From: an uncultured Erysipelotrichaceae bacterium
GTDB lineage: Bacteria > Bacillota_I > Bacilli_A > RFN20 > CAG-826
NCBI GenBank assembly: GCA_902768335.1
Contig: CACXKR010000004.1
Location: forward strand, 1-53,068
Direction: 5' to 3'
DNA length: 53,068 nucleotides
Numbering within the stretch: position 1 is the stretch's first letter; each line of letters begins with the position of its first letter. A model generated the notes under the pieces. It was not told the DNA's origin and did not search any database. It saw nothing but the letters and a program-made list of their open reading frames with translations. Positions 1-9,150 of this stretch are shown one piece after another. The position numbers and the translations under genes are program-made.

Positions 1-371
1 GTGATATAAAACCATATTTTGAAGGATTAGAACAAGTTATAGGCCTTATAAAAGAAAAAGAACAAACCAACTTATCTACTTTGCATACAGATCAAGGCTC
101 GGTTTATTCTTCTGAAGCCTTTAATAAGCTTCTAACTAATAATAACATTATTCATTCAATGTCTCGAGCAGGAACTCCGACAGACAATCCGATAGATGAA
201 TCTTTGAATGGATGGATCAAAGAAGAACTATTCATCGATTTTAATTTGAAGAAATGTGATGATGTTTTATCTTTGATAAAGAATTACATCAATTATTACA
301 ATCATGAGCGTCCTATGTATTGTCTCAAATACAAAACCCCACATCAGTATAAGACTGACATGGGGTATTGA
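1..371 (+). pseudogene. IS3-family transposase (OrfB), C-terminal part cut by window edge
   Basis: The reading frame is open from the first bases of the window (codons from base 3) and ends at a TGA at 369-371, so only the C-terminal ~123 residues are visible. It holds the second and third parts of the DDE integrase core: HTDQGSVY (second Asp) and a downstream DESLNGWIKEEL segment (final Glu), followed by the NYYNHERP block typical of IS3/IS150 OrfB. The N-terminal half and the OrfA frame lie outside the window, so it cannot be said whether the element is intact. Bases 380-410 (tgaactgtctacttttcatt region) resemble the right end of an IS3-group element, but without the left end this is not proven. 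Confidence 0.8.
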
Positions 372-491
372 GTCTCTTTTTGAACTGTCTACTTTTCATT
401 GAAACCTTACAACATTGAGAGTGTAAAAACTCGGTTTTTTCTTATTCGCGAAGTCTAAGTTGTATGCATTATTGAGCTTGTTTGATTTTCA

Positions 492-1283
492 CTAACGCTT
501 TCTTTTTGATACAGCTTTATATATTGAAGTTTCCGCTAGATAAGTTAAGAAAATCATTAAAACGATAAGCGATAAAAATCCTATTAGAAAGACAGGGTAT
601 CCTGCTTTTTCTTGTACAACATTACCAATAAGTATATTGGTGATGATCATTGGATTGATAAAGAACATATTAATAAAGTGTGGATGGAACGCTAAGTTGA
701 TAAGAATAGCGATGACCACAGTTATAGCGAAGGCGATAAGACTTCTATAGAACGTTTTAATAGTGATGCTTTTTCTATTCCAAACAAAGATGAAAACACC
801 CAGTATTATTAATGAACCATGATGGATGAATGTTTGAATATTAATATAGATTAATGAGGATGTTACCATCTTTGTATAAATACAAACAACAATACCTGTC
901 ATTAAACAAATAAAACTCATGTAGCCAATCGCTGCATCTACGATCTTTGGATGTTTTTCTTTATCAAAGAACAAAATGATAGGGATAAAGTAATAAACCA
1001 TTGAGCACATCTGGAATGGGAAATCTCTATAGCTATATTCCCAATAAGGTGATGACTCATCATAATGATACGCTTTAATTAATTGTTTAAAGATTTCTAA
1101 TACAATTAGAACAATCCAAAAGATAAATAGAATCCTTTTATATACCTTTTCTTCGCTGTTTTTAAAGAAAAGAGGAACTAATATTGCACCGGCAATAATT
1201 GGAATAAGCGCAAAAAAGTGGAACCAGGAAATAACTTCTGGCTCGTCCATTGTACCTTGAAGAAAATGTATGAAGTCTTCCAC
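492..1283 (-). CDS. YwaF/TMEM164-like integral membrane protein
   Basis: A 263-residue protein with about seven hydrophobic segments and hardly any soluble part. It fits the YwaF (TIGR02206) / TMEM164 superfamily: a conserved Cys sits in FPFQMCSMVYYF (about residue 92) and a conserved His in FIHHGSLI, the two positions that are invariant in this family. The eukaryotic homologue TMEM164 is described as an acyltransferase using such a Cys; the bacterial role is unknown. The start is a GTG at 1281-1283 with no clear ribosome binding site; a TATAAT (1298-1303, minus strand) lies 14 nt upstream, so the mRNA leader would be very short. It is divergent from the next gene. Confidence 0.75.
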   Translation of the reverse strand: MEDFIHFLQGTMDEPEVISWFHFFALIPIIAGAILVPLFFKNSEEKVYKRILFIFWIVLIVLEIFKQLIKAYHYDESSPYWEYSYRDFPFQMCSMVYYFIPIILFFDKEKHPKIVDAAIGYMSFICLMTGIVVCIYTKMVTSSLIYINIQTFIHHGSLIILGVFIFVWNRKSITIKTFYRSLIAFAITVVIAILINLAFHPHFINMFFINPMIITNILIGNVVQEKAGYPVFLIGFLSLIVLMIFLTYLAETSIYKAVSKRKR

Positions 1284-1297
1284 TTTATCTAAATTTT

Positions 1298-1318
1298 ATT
1301 ATACAAAATGTTTATAAT
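1298..1318. promoter_or_regulatory. Divergent overlapping promoters
   Basis: Two perfect TATAAT boxes sit back to back: 1298-1303 reading left (for the YwaF-like gene) and 1313-1318 reading right (for the Pr6Pr-like gene), only 9 bases apart. The -35 regions are weak and each would lie under the other promoter, so RNA polymerase could hardly occupy both at once. Seen in sequence; function inferred. Confidence 0.5.
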
Positions 1319-1334
1319 AAAATAGAAACAAGTT

Positions 1335-2258
1335 ATGAAAGAAAAACCAATTGTTAATGCTAGAAGAATTAATAAGATGCGTTTTATCTCAGGCATCATT
1401 ATTTGTTCATTAGTGATAGTGCTGACTTTTGTCGCAGTTGCTTTAAGCCTTACAGACTTTTTTGAAACTGGTAGTTCGGAAGCGGGTGTGGGTACTTTAA
1501 AGATGTTTACTACTCTTTCTAATATTGTTGCGGCCTTTTCCGCAGCGATGTGTCTTCCTTTCCAAATTGATGGATTAAGAAGAGATAGATATAGATTACC
1601 TTCTTGGATTGTCGTGGTAATGTATGTTGGTACAGTTGGAGTATTCTTAACGTTTTTCTCTGCAATAACCATTATTTCTATATATCAAGGCTTTGTTAAA
1701 ACCATGCTTTCTAAATCAAGCCTATTCTTACATACAATTAATCCAATATTGATTACCATCTTATTTGTTTTAATTATTTCTGATACACGTATCAAATTTT
1801 CATATTCATTTATTTCAATGATTCCTATCGTTATATATATGATTGTTTATTTCATCATGGTCTTTGTTATTAAAGTATGGAAGGATCATTATCACACCAA
1901 TTCTTTTATGCCTTGGCCTCTTTCTTTGTTGCTAATGATGTCTATTAGCTTTGGTGTTACTCAACTTATAAGATTCTTGCATAATTTAACAAATAAGCAT
2001 GTTGGTAAGAGCATTGAAAGATATTATATGGAATCACCTGATTTCGAATATCCAATTATTGGCACTGCAGTTGCCCATTTAGCGGAATTAGAATCTAAGT
2101 TCTATTATGAAGGTGATGATGTCTATATTCCTGTTGATATTATTGATCTACTTTCTAAAAGATATAACGCTAGCGAGTTACCGGTTGATGTTCTTTATGA
2201 TATCTATCTAGAGAACTACTTAATAAATATTGGCAAAAAAACTAAAGTAAGTATTTGA
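1335..2258 (+). CDS. Pr6Pr-like six-helix membrane protein
   Basis: A 307-residue protein with about six transmembrane segments in the first ~215 residues and a ~90-residue hydrophilic C-terminal tail. Motifs FTTLSNIV after the first helix and LFLHTINPILI before the fourth match the Pr6Pr family pattern (FT..SN and H...P), and the same two motifs recur in the membrane protein at 16303-17367, so these are paralogues within the window. Function is unknown. The ATG at 1335 lacks a good ribosome binding site; the TATAAT at 1313 implies a leader of about 10 nt. Ends with TGA, which supports standard code. Confidence 0.65.
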   Translation: MKEKPIVNARRINKMRFISGIIICSLVIVLTFVAVALSLTDFFETGSSEAGVGTLKMFTTLSNIVAAFSAAMCLPFQIDGLRRDRYRLPSWIVVVMYVGTVGVFLTFFSAITIISIYQGFVKTMLSKSSLFLHTINPILITILFVLIISDTRIKFSYSFISMIPIVIYMIVYFIMVFVIKVWKDHYHTNSFMPWPLSLLLMMSISFGVTQLIRFLHNLTNKHVGKSIERYYMESPDFEYPIIGTAVAHLAELESKFYYEGDDVYIPVDIIDLLSKRYNASELPVDVLYDIYLENYLINIGKKTKVSI

Positions 2259-2262
2259 TTTA

Positions 2263-2291
2263 CTGCATATAAAACGCTAAAATATATGCAG
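2263..2291. repeat. Inverted repeat upstream of fic gene
   Basis: Perfect 8-bp arms ctgcatat (2263-2270) and atatgcag (2284-2291) flank a 13-nt spacer that contains the most likely -10 (TAAAAT-like) of the Fic gene starting at 2308. It could be an operator for autoregulation or a weak terminator of the gene before; there is no U-tract, which favours an operator. Confidence 0.4.
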
Positions 2292-2307
2292 AAAGTGAAT
2301 TATTGTT

Positions 2308-3363
2308 ATGCATAAATATACTTACGAATTTTTAAAAGATAAAACAATTACTTCTGATCTCTTTTCATTATCAAATATTATTACTGATTTAAAAAGCAAA
2401 ACAGATGAAAAAAAGGATTCAAACAAATCGCTTTTTTCCAAACTAGAAACAATTGCTATTAAAGAATCTGTTGAAGGCAGCAATGCTATCGAAGGTATTT
2501 TTACGACTGAGCAAAGAATCAAGGAGATTATTGAAAATAATAGTGAACCATTAACTCATAATGAAGAAGAGATTGCTGGTTACCATGATGCGATTAAATT
2601 TGTAAAAGAGAATTATGAGCATCTTTCCTTTGATGAAGAGACAATTAAAAGAATACACGCCATGCTTGTTTCTAGACATATCGGATACGATAAAGGCGGA
2701 CAATATAAAACTAGTGACAATGTAATTGCTGAAAAAAATGCGGATGGAACAATTAAACGCGTTATTTTTGTTCCATTAAAAGCAAGTGAAACTGAAAAGG
2801 CGATGAGCGATTTGTGCTTGGCTTATCAGGTTTATAGAGACGATTATGATATTCCTGCACTTTTATTAATCCCGTGTGTAATAGTGGATTTCCTTTCCAT
2901 CCACCCATTCAGCGATGGTAATGGTCGTGTTTCTAGGCTCTTAACGTTATTGCTTCTTTATAAAGAAGGTTACGATATCGGCAAATATATATCATTTGAA
3001 AACCAAATCAATAAGTACAAGAGCAACTATTATGATGCATTAGAAAGAAGCCAAGAACATTGGCATGAATCTAAAAACACATATTATCCATTCATAGAAT
3101 TCACATTCCAAATTCTTTATCAATGTTACAAAGAGATTAATAGAAGATTTATTAAAACCAAAAGCGGAAAAGATAAAAAGAACGAGCGAATTGAGGTTGT
3201 GGTTTTAGATAGCATAGTTCCAATTTCTAAAGCCGATATTCAAGAGTTACTACCTGATGTTTCTGTGACAACAATTGAGGCTGTTTTAGCAAAACTAATC
3301 AAAGAAAACAAAATATATAAAATTGGAACTTTTAAAAATGCTAAATATCTAAAAATTAAATAA
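2308..3363 (+). CDS. Fic family protein with N-terminal inhibitory helix
   Basis: A 351-residue Fic/AMP-transferase family protein. The catalytic loop HPFSDGNGRVSR (residues 199-210) is the complete HxFx(D/E)GNGRxxR motif, so the enzyme should be able to transfer AMP (or another nucleotide) to a hydroxyl side chain of a target protein. An inhibitory motif, SNAIEG (residues 58-63, after ESVEG), is present at the N terminus, placing it in class II, where the Glu blocks productive ATP binding until relieved. The C-terminal ~60 residues look like a winged helix. It is a stand-alone gene with no recognisable antitoxin partner. A second Fic protein lies at 27809-28861. Confidence 0.9.
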   Translation: MHKYTYEFLKDKTITSDLFSLSNIITDLKSKTDEKKDSNKSLFSKLETIAIKESVEGSNAIEGIFTTEQRIKEIIENNSEPLTHNEEEIAGYHDAIKFVKENYEHLSFDEETIKRIHAMLVSRHIGYDKGGQYKTSDNVIAEKNADGTIKRVIFVPLKASETEKAMSDLCLAYQVYRDDYDIPALLLIPCVIVDFLSIHPFSDGNGRVSRLLTLLLLYKEGYDIGKYISFENQINKYKSNYYDALERSQEHWHESKNTYYPFIEFTFQILYQCYKEINRRFIKTKSGKDKKNERIEVVVLDSIVPISKADIQELLPDVSVTTIEAVLAKLIKENKIYKIGTFKNAKYLKIK

Positions 3364-3436
3364 GAATACACCTCTACTATTAGTTGGTTTTGTTTCTCCC
3401 TGGGCAACTCAATTAGCAGAAGCTTCTTTTTCTTAT

Positions 3437-5113
3437 TTAAAAATGAGCTTTTGAAACGATTGCTCTTATCTTGTTAGAATCAAATTTAACAACTTCACGA
3501 TCAAAAGTGGTGAAACCATTTAGTTCATCCTCGACATCACTTAGTTGGGTATAGATACTTGCCGCTAATCCAAGCGGGATATTTTCTAGCACATCACGAT
3601 TGAACGATTTTTCAAAATTCACCGTCCAATCCTGGATATTTTCAAAAGATTTATATGTTTTCTTGCCTTCCATCATGTGACCTTCTATTGGGAATAGATA
3701 GCCACCAAATTCGGAAAGGATAACCGCTCGATCTTTGATGGATTTTGCTTTTGGCATTTTTACTTTTTTGAAATAAACATGGAGCGACTTAACATCACTT
3801 ACGCCTTGGTCATGCCATCCAGAAGCGTGATCATATAATCTTGTAGGATCTAATTTTGAAACGGTTTCATATATTTCTTTTGAATCAAATTGCCCCCATC
3901 CTTCATTAAAGATAGTCCATAAGACAATTGATGGAACGTTATATAAATAATTGATCGTTTCTTTGAATTCTTGTTTAGCAAATTCTCGACCAAATTCATC
4001 TTCTCGAGCAAACTTTTTATAATTTGTATCTTTATGATGTTTGCCAGTTATTAACGGAAAGGCGATGGTGGGGAATTTATATTGTCCGCCACCATTGATA
4101 AAGTCTTGCCACACCAATACGCCACGCTTATCACACTCATAATACCAACGCGGCATTTCAATTTTGATGTGTTTACGAATAGTATTAAAACCAAGAGATT
4201 TTACTAGTTCTATATCCTTAATATATTCCTCATAAGAGTCTGGAGTATATAATCCGTTTTTATAATAACCTTGATCTAGAACTCCATTCATAAAATATGG
4301 TTTGTTATTTAACGCGAGCACTAAATGATTATTATGCACAACTTTCGAAACTTTGCGCATCGCAAAATATGATTCAACTTTATCTCCTTTAGTTTCCAAA
4401 GTGAGTGGGTATAAATATGGGTCTTCAGGAGACCATAATTTTAGGTTATCTATTTTAACTATTTCTTCTTTGTTAGAACATATTTCGTAATTCTTATTAT
4501 CTAAAGTGATTTTTACTTTATTTGAATTCGAAGTCACTATTAATTTGATTTCACTTTTGTCGATGTCTGGAGTAATTTTTATATCTTTGATATAATCTTC
4601 ACTAACCGATTCTAAGAATACTGGAAAATAAATGCCGCTTTGAGGAGTGTACCAAATGCCTCCTCTTTTGATTTTTTGTTTACCCCTTGAAAGAGGACTT
4701 AAATCGGTTTCGTCTTTAACTCTTACAACCAATTCATTTTCCTCTTTGAGCAAATCTTTTATTTCAAATTCAAAAGGTAGATAGCCACCGATATGATTTC
4801 CTAAATATTCTCCGTTTAAATAAACATCAGCGATTTGATCAACCGCTAAGAAGTGGAGAAGAACTTTATCTTTTATAAAGGATTTATCTATTTTGAAATT
4901 TAAACGATAAAAAAGATAATCGTCTGGTTCGACTTTTTTATTGACTCCACTAGCTTTGGTTTCCGGAGAAAAAGGAACTAAAATCTTTCCTTCATAAACT
5001 TCTGGAATCTCTTCACTTTTTTGAATCTTATAATCCCAATAACCGTTTAAAGATATATAACTATCTCTTTTCAGTTGTGGACGAGGATATTCACTTAGTG
5101 GTTTCTTTTCCAT
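3437..5113 (-). CDS. Glycoside hydrolase family 2 enzyme (beta-galactosidase/glucuronidase type)
   Basis: A 558-residue GH2 protein. The N-terminal jelly-roll sugar-binding domain begins with SLNGYWDYKI and contains YRLNFKI; an immunoglobulin-like domain and the TIM barrel follow. The acid/base Glu is in FNEGWGQFD and the nucleophile Glu probably in ILSEFGGY. No signal peptide is seen, so it acts in the cytoplasm on imported glycosides. At 558 residues it is close to the shorter glucuronidase/galactosidase members, and the substrate cannot be assigned from sequence. Its ATG overlaps the end of the upstream MFS transporter gene by 23 bases, which indicates co-expression and a probable substrate link. 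Confidence 0.85.
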   Translation of the reverse strand: MEKKPLSEYPRPQLKRDSYISLNGYWDYKIQKSEEIPEVYEGKILVPFSPETKASGVNKKVEPDDYLFYRLNFKIDKSFIKDKVLLHFLAVDQIADVYLNGEYLGNHIGGYLPFEFEIKDLLKEENELVVRVKDETDLSPLSRGKQKIKRGGIWYTPQSGIYFPVFLESVSEDYIKDIKITPDIDKSEIKLIVTSNSNKVKITLDNKNYEICSNKEEIVKIDNLKLWSPEDPYLYPLTLETKGDKVESYFAMRKVSKVVHNNHLVLALNNKPYFMNGVLDQGYYKNGLYTPDSYEEYIKDIELVKSLGFNTIRKHIKIEMPRWYYECDKRGVLVWQDFINGGGQYKFPTIAFPLITGKHHKDTNYKKFAREDEFGREFAKQEFKETINYLYNVPSIVLWTIFNEGWGQFDSKEIYETVSKLDPTRLYDHASGWHDQGVSDVKSLHVYFKKVKMPKAKSIKDRAVILSEFGGYLFPIEGHMMEGKKTYKSFENIQDWTVNFEKSFNRDVLENIPLGLAASIYTQLSDVEDELNGFTTFDREVVKFDSNKIRAIVSKAHF

Positions 5114-6398
5114 TTGCTTTTTCTTTCTTCATTACAAATAAAGTAGGGATAACCGCTAGAGCTATAACGATTCCCGCGAACAAAAAGATGAATGCGTTTG
5201 GTTGAACAACAACGTTTCCAAATTCATTAACGTATTCGACTTTGTTGATATATGAAACACCTTGTCCAATGTATGGACCGGTGACCATTGGAATCATAAC
5301 CAAGAAGATCATTCTAACACCTTGGAATAAACCAACTTCTTTAGTAGGAGTGTAATCTCTTACCTTCGCTCCAAGGACAGCGGTGCCAATCATATAACCG
5401 CTCATCAGCACAGTACCAGCAAGCATAACTCCAAGCTGATTATTTACAAAAAACATGGCAATTCCCCCACAAACGGTGACTCCGATCGCAGGAATCATAA
5501 TCCTATTCTTGCCAATTTTATCCATGAATAATCCGAAGACAACAGTGATAATAGAGGCGACGATAAGGACAACACCTAAGGTAATTGTGAAATTAAAATC
5601 TTTAATCTCTAACACCTGCTGAATATACACCATTAAGTAAGGCATAAAGACTTGAATACCAATTGAGAATAAGGCAAAGGTAATAAGCACTAAATAAAGA
5701 ATTGGATTGGCCTTAACAACTGATGGTCTAAATCCATAGAAAATATTTTTGACATAGGGTTCTTCTTTGTTTGGCTCAATCTTGTCTTTTGGAAGAAGGA
5801 AGATAGAGGCGACACCAACAACAGAAGTTAATCCACCAATAATATAGAAGAATAAACTCCAATTAGTGGCATAACCATCTTTTGGAAAAGCCCCAGCTAG
5901 ACCAACAACTGCAATCATAGAAATTAGAGGAAGCACCGAAAGAACACTTTCGACTTTTCCGCGGTTTGTTGTATCGGTATTATCGGTGACAAACGCATTA
6001 AATGAAGCATCGTTAGCGGTGCTACCAAAGAAGGTCATGACGCAGTCCATGATGACAATTAATGTTCCAGACGCCATTACGCTTCCAGCAACGATATTAA
6101 AACTTGATTTAGGATCTAAGAAAGCGAAGAGAATAATTGATATTCCCCATAAAATATATCCAAAGGATATAAAAGCTTTTCTTTTTCCTAATCTATCAGA
6201 TAAGGCACCCATAAGTAAGGTGGTGATAGTTGCCGCTACGGCACTAGCCGCGGTCATGATTGGAATAAAAATATATTCTTTCGTGCAATCAAAAACATAG
6301 AGATTAAAATAATTGTTTTCAATTGCCCAAGCTAATTGACCAACAAATCCAGCAATAATAAATGATAGCCATTTTCTGATTCCAAGTTTTGTAGACAT
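5091..6398 (-). CDS. MFS sugar/glycoside transporter
   Basis: A 435-residue major facilitator with about 12 membrane segments and an MFS A-like loop (GALSDRLGKRKA) between helices 2 and 3 and a second such loop (GLFMDKIGKNR) in the middle. It most resembles sugar or glycoside (GPH/SLC45-like) symporters, but MFS subfamily assignment by eye is uncertain. Start ATG at 6398 is supported by GAGG seven to eight nt upstream on the minus strand. It overlaps the downstream GH2 glycosidase by 23 bases, so the pair probably imports and cleaves the same glycoside. Confidence 0.8.
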   Translation of the reverse strand: MSTKLGIRKWLSFIIAGFVGQLAWAIENNYFNLYVFDCTKEYIFIPIMTAASAVAATITTLLMGALSDRLGKRKAFISFGYILWGISIILFAFLDPKSSFNIVAGSVMASGTLIVIMDCVMTFFGSTANDASFNAFVTDNTDTTNRGKVESVLSVLPLISMIAVVGLAGAFPKDGYATNWSLFFYIIGGLTSVVGVASIFLLPKDKIEPNKEEPYVKNIFYGFRPSVVKANPILYLVLITFALFSIGIQVFMPYLMVYIQQVLEIKDFNFTITLGVVLIVASIITVVFGLFMDKIGKNRIMIPAIGVTVCGGIAMFFVNNQLGVMLAGTVLMSGYMIGTAVLGAKVRDYTPTKEVGLFQGVRMIFLVMIPMVTGPYIGQGVSYINKVEYVNEFGNVVVQPNAFIFLFAGIVIALAVIPTLFVMKKEKANGKETTK

Positions 6399-6444
6399 AT
6401 TAAATACCTCTATAGATATAATAATCCTTTATAAAGGAATTGGC

Positions 6445-7758
6445 TTAGATAAACAAATTTAGCACTGCTAAAATTACAGTCAAAACTGGAAGAGAAATAA
6501 TTGCGCCATATTTAATAAAATCTATAAATCGAAAACGTATTCCGTTTTTGCTAACAAGGCTTGAAAACATAATGCCCGCCAAAGCTCCGATCGGAGTTAA
6601 GAAAGCACCAATATTGCTTCCAATGATTGAAGCATATATACCTTTAAGATAAACAGTTTCATTTAATGAATTTGCTAAATTTGAGAATAAAATACTCATT
6701 GGAATATTGTTAATTAAATTGCTGGCAAAGAATGAAGAATAACCATAAACCCAAATAGTGTGATTTGAACCCAAGAAATCTCCTAAAAATTTGCTTATTC
6801 CCTGATTGTTTAATGCCACAACGATAACAAACATTGATAAGAAGAATGGAATTAATTGGTAAGGAAGTCTTTTTGCAGTTTCTTTAACATGCACGAAATT
6901 GCGATGTCTAAATATTGAATATATAAGCATGAATGTAGCAAGAGCGCCTGCACACACAAGCGATATTAGCCACATTTCAAAATGTAGATAACTTGAAAAA
7001 ACTAGGAAGACTAGGCAAACAATTAGAACGAGTAATCCAACGAAGACAGGTACCTTATCATCGAGATGGTAAATAAGCTCGTTGCACTGCAAACGTTGTT
7101 TTAAAGATTTGTTAAAAATAAGGAACAATAATCCTAATTCAACTATTCCTCCAACAATCGTTGGAATAGCCATTACTTTAAAATATGAAATAAAATCTAT
7201 TCCACTAGATGATGCTAAATAAATATTGGTAGGATTACCGATTAATAGCATCAAACTCCACGTATTCGCAGCGACAAATTCTGCCACTAAATATGGGACA
7301 GGATTGATCTTGCTTCTTTTCGCGAAGAAACATATAAATGGAGTGAGCGTTAAAATAACAACATCATTAGATGTAAAGATGGTGAGAATAGATGTTAATA
7401 AATAAAGTAATAAAAATAGAACATATTGATTTTCTTTAGCTTTGCTACTTGCGACGCTTGCTAAAAAGTGGAAAAAGCCTAACTCATCAAGAATCACCGA
7501 TATTGTGGTCATTGAGAAAAACAAAATCAAAATCTTAATTGGATTTATTGCGCCATCACTTATCAACTGATTTCCAACGTCTTTAATAGGAGCGAAACCA
7601 AACGCTAATAAAACGACTGCTCCAACAAGAGCAATCATCCAATATGTGTCTAATTTAATCTTCTTAAAATGAATACGAGGAAAGAAAAGAATTGATGCTA
7701 TTACACCCGCAAATGTTATTGAAGCAATAATGATAGTAGCAATCATGATGAGCCACAA
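6445..7758 (-). CDS. ArsB/SLC13-type ion permease
   Basis: A 437-residue, highly hydrophobic protein with about 11 membrane helices. It belongs to the ion-transporter (ArsB/NhaD/SLC13) superfamily: FTSNDVVILTLTPF and LLIGNPTNIYLA in the first half and a second re-entrant region (IGSNIGAFLTPIGALAG) in the second half are the inverted-repeat ion-binding motifs. ArsB-type arsenite export, or transport of another anion, cannot be separated; no arsR, arsA or arsC lies nearby. The start is probably TTG at 7758, since AAAGGA sits six nt upstream; an ATG four codons later (7746) is the alternative. The MFS gene starts 46 nt downstream. Confidence 0.75.
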   Translation of the reverse strand: MWLIMIATIIIASITFAGVIASILFFPRIHFKKIKLDTYWMIALVGAVVLLAFGFAPIKDVGNQLISDGAINPIKILILFFSMTTISVILDELGFFHFLASVASSKAKENQYVLFLLLYLLTSILTIFTSNDVVILTLTPFICFFAKRSKINPVPYLVAEFVAANTWSLMLLIGNPTNIYLASSSGIDFISYFKVMAIPTIVGGIVELGLLFLIFNKSLKQRLQCNELIYHLDDKVPVFVGLLVLIVCLVFLVFSSYLHFEMWLISLVCAGALATFMLIYSIFRHRNFVHVKETAKRLPYQLIPFFLSMFVIVVALNNQGISKFLGDFLGSNHTIWVYGYSSFFASNLINNIPMSILFSNLANSLNETVYLKGIYASIIGSNIGAFLTPIGALAGIMFSSLVSKNGIRFRFIDFIKYGAIISLPVLTVILAVLNLFI

Positions 7759-7840
7759 TTATCATCCTTTCGATTTCAAAATTCAATACATGTTATACAA
7801 AGTATAAGTAAATAGACTATTTCTATAGAACACTTATATT

Positions 7841-7849
7841 TGATAAAAT
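7841..7849 (+). promoter_or_regulatory. Extended -10 promoter of lipoprotein pair
   Basis: TGATAAAAT (7841-7849) is an extended -10 (TGn plus TAAAAT) about 25 nt ahead of the ATG at 7874; the -35 region (around 7821) is weak, as expected for extended -10 promoters. The AAGGAGA ribosome binding site follows before the ATG. Confidence 0.5.
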
Positions 7850-7873
7850 ATAGATACAAAGGAGACTTTTTAA

Positions 7874-8509
7874 ATGAATAAAAAGCTTTTGGCCACGCTG
7901 ATTATTCCTCTTTTAGGCATGACAGCTTGTGGCGGTAATGACTTCAAAGAAGTCAAATTCTTTTCTGCAGCTGGTTTCGCACCAGTAACTGAGAAAGGAT
8001 ATGTTAAGAGTTGCAAGATGGTCGCAACCTATTTAGTTAGTGCTGAGGATCTTGAGTATCTCACCACTAACAACTATGTTGGATTCCCGAGTTCATTCGC
8101 AATTTATTTCGAATTCGACAAAATTCCTGGTTCTGATAAAGCCGCTTTTGAGGCTCCAAAGAATGTTCGTATCCACAACACTGGTCGTGTAATGGAACTC
8201 CAAGAAAATAGCAAAGCTGTTTTCGAAAGTTATACCGAAGTTGGTTACAACGAAGGAAAGAGAACTGCTAAGTTCACAGTTCACGAAGATAAGGTGGCGG
8301 AGGGCTCACATGGTTCATATTCCACCGCATACAAAGCGGATTACAATTATGTGGATTATACCTTAACCATTTCCATTCCAGCAGGTTCTGATTTACCAGC
8401 AACAAAATGGACAGTATCTCTTCCACAACACAAATTTGAAGAAAAGCAATATGAAAGATATGTCACCTATGGTGAAGATACACAAGTTTCATATGCTTTT
8501 AAGGATTAA
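7874..8509 (+). CDS. Lipoprotein, paralogue of next gene
   Basis: A 211-residue predicted lipoprotein. The signal peptide is short with a charged MNKK start, a hydrophobic core and a lipobox ending at Cys19 (GMTAC), so it should be lipid-anchored on the outer face of the membrane. No known domain was recognised; the mature part is rich in beta-type sequence and aromatic residues. It is followed 14 nt later by a paralogue of nearly the same length (202 residues): both share the FKEV start of the mature protein, a FP(S/A)SF block and a (Q/N)YERY block near the end. Start supported by AAGGAGA. Confidence 0.8.
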   Translation: MNKKLLATLIIPLLGMTACGGNDFKEVKFFSAAGFAPVTEKGYVKSCKMVATYLVSAEDLEYLTTNNYVGFPSSFAIYFEFDKIPGSDKAAFEAPKNVRIHNTGRVMELQENSKAVFESYTEVGYNEGKRTAKFTVHEDKVAEGSHGSYSTAYKADYNYVDYTLTISIPAGSDLPATKWTVSLPQHKFEEKQYERYVTYGEDTQVSYAFKD

Positions 8510-8523
8510 TGGAGGAATAAAAC

Positions 8524-9132
8524 ATGAATAAAAAATTATTAGCACTTCTTGTCCTTCCATTAGTTGGAATGACCGCTTGTAGCGGAAACAAATTTAAAGA
8601 AGTCAATTATCTCAAAGTTAACAATGCTGTTCTTGTTGCAGAAAAAGGATTAGCAAAGGTTGTCTACGAACTTGGCACTTATGAATTTGACGAAGCAGAT
8701 CTAGCAACCATTAGAGGTTGGTATGTTAACTTCCCAGCAAGCTTCAACGTTTACTATTCACATAGCGAAGATCCAAATGTTGATAAAGCTCCATTTGAAA
8801 TGCCAACACAAATCGTTAGAATGGGTTTTACCTTAAAACTTAATGAAGCCTCTAAAACAGTTTATGAAACTTCTGGCGAAGTGTTCTTTGACGAAGGATC
8901 AAGAACCATGAAATCAGTAATTAGTGAAGAAAAACTAGTTTCAGGTTCATTAACATCTGCATATTACAGTGGAACTAACCTTAATATCGAAGTAGGTGCT
9001 GGCCCAATCGAATATCCAACCAGTAACTATAAACTTAAGGGTGACTATGTTGTTCGTGAATTCGCAGAAAAGAATTATGAAAGATATACCACATTAGGTA
9101 AATCTGACACTGTCGTTGTTGCATACAAATAA
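8524..9132 (+). CDS. Lipoprotein, tandem paralogue
   Basis: A 202-residue predicted lipoprotein, with lipobox Cys19 in GMTAC, nearly identical in its signal peptide to the protein before it and clearly related through the mature region (shared FKEV, FPASF and NYERYT segments). A strong GGAGG site precedes the ATG, and a rho-independent terminator follows, so the two form a two-gene operon. Function not recognised. The pair looks like a local duplication that has diverged considerably. Confidence 0.8.
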   Translation: MNKKLLALLVLPLVGMTACSGNKFKEVNYLKVNNAVLVAEKGLAKVVYELGTYEFDEADLATIRGWYVNFPASFNVYYSHSEDPNVDKAPFEMPTQIVRMGFTLKLNEASKTVYETSGEVFFDEGSRTMKSVISEEKLVSGSLTSAYYSGTNLNIEVGAGPIEYPTSNYKLKGDYVVREFAEKNYERYTTLGKSDTVVVAYK

Positions 9133-9150
9133 TTAATTTTAATTAATTAG

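Noticed and set aside
425-439. Short aaaaac/gttttt hairpin as terminator
   Set aside because: The stem is A/T-rich with a 3-nt loop and low stability; it could be chance in such AT-rich sequence.
1289-1672. Minus-strand open frame inside the Pr6Pr-like gene
   Set aside because: It is antisense to a clear membrane protein gene and has no family features; treated as a shadow frame, as are the other overlapping short frames.
2308-3363. Fic protein as a toxin-antitoxin pair with a separate antitoxin
   Set aside because: No small partner gene lies beside either Fic gene, and both carry their own inhibitory motif.
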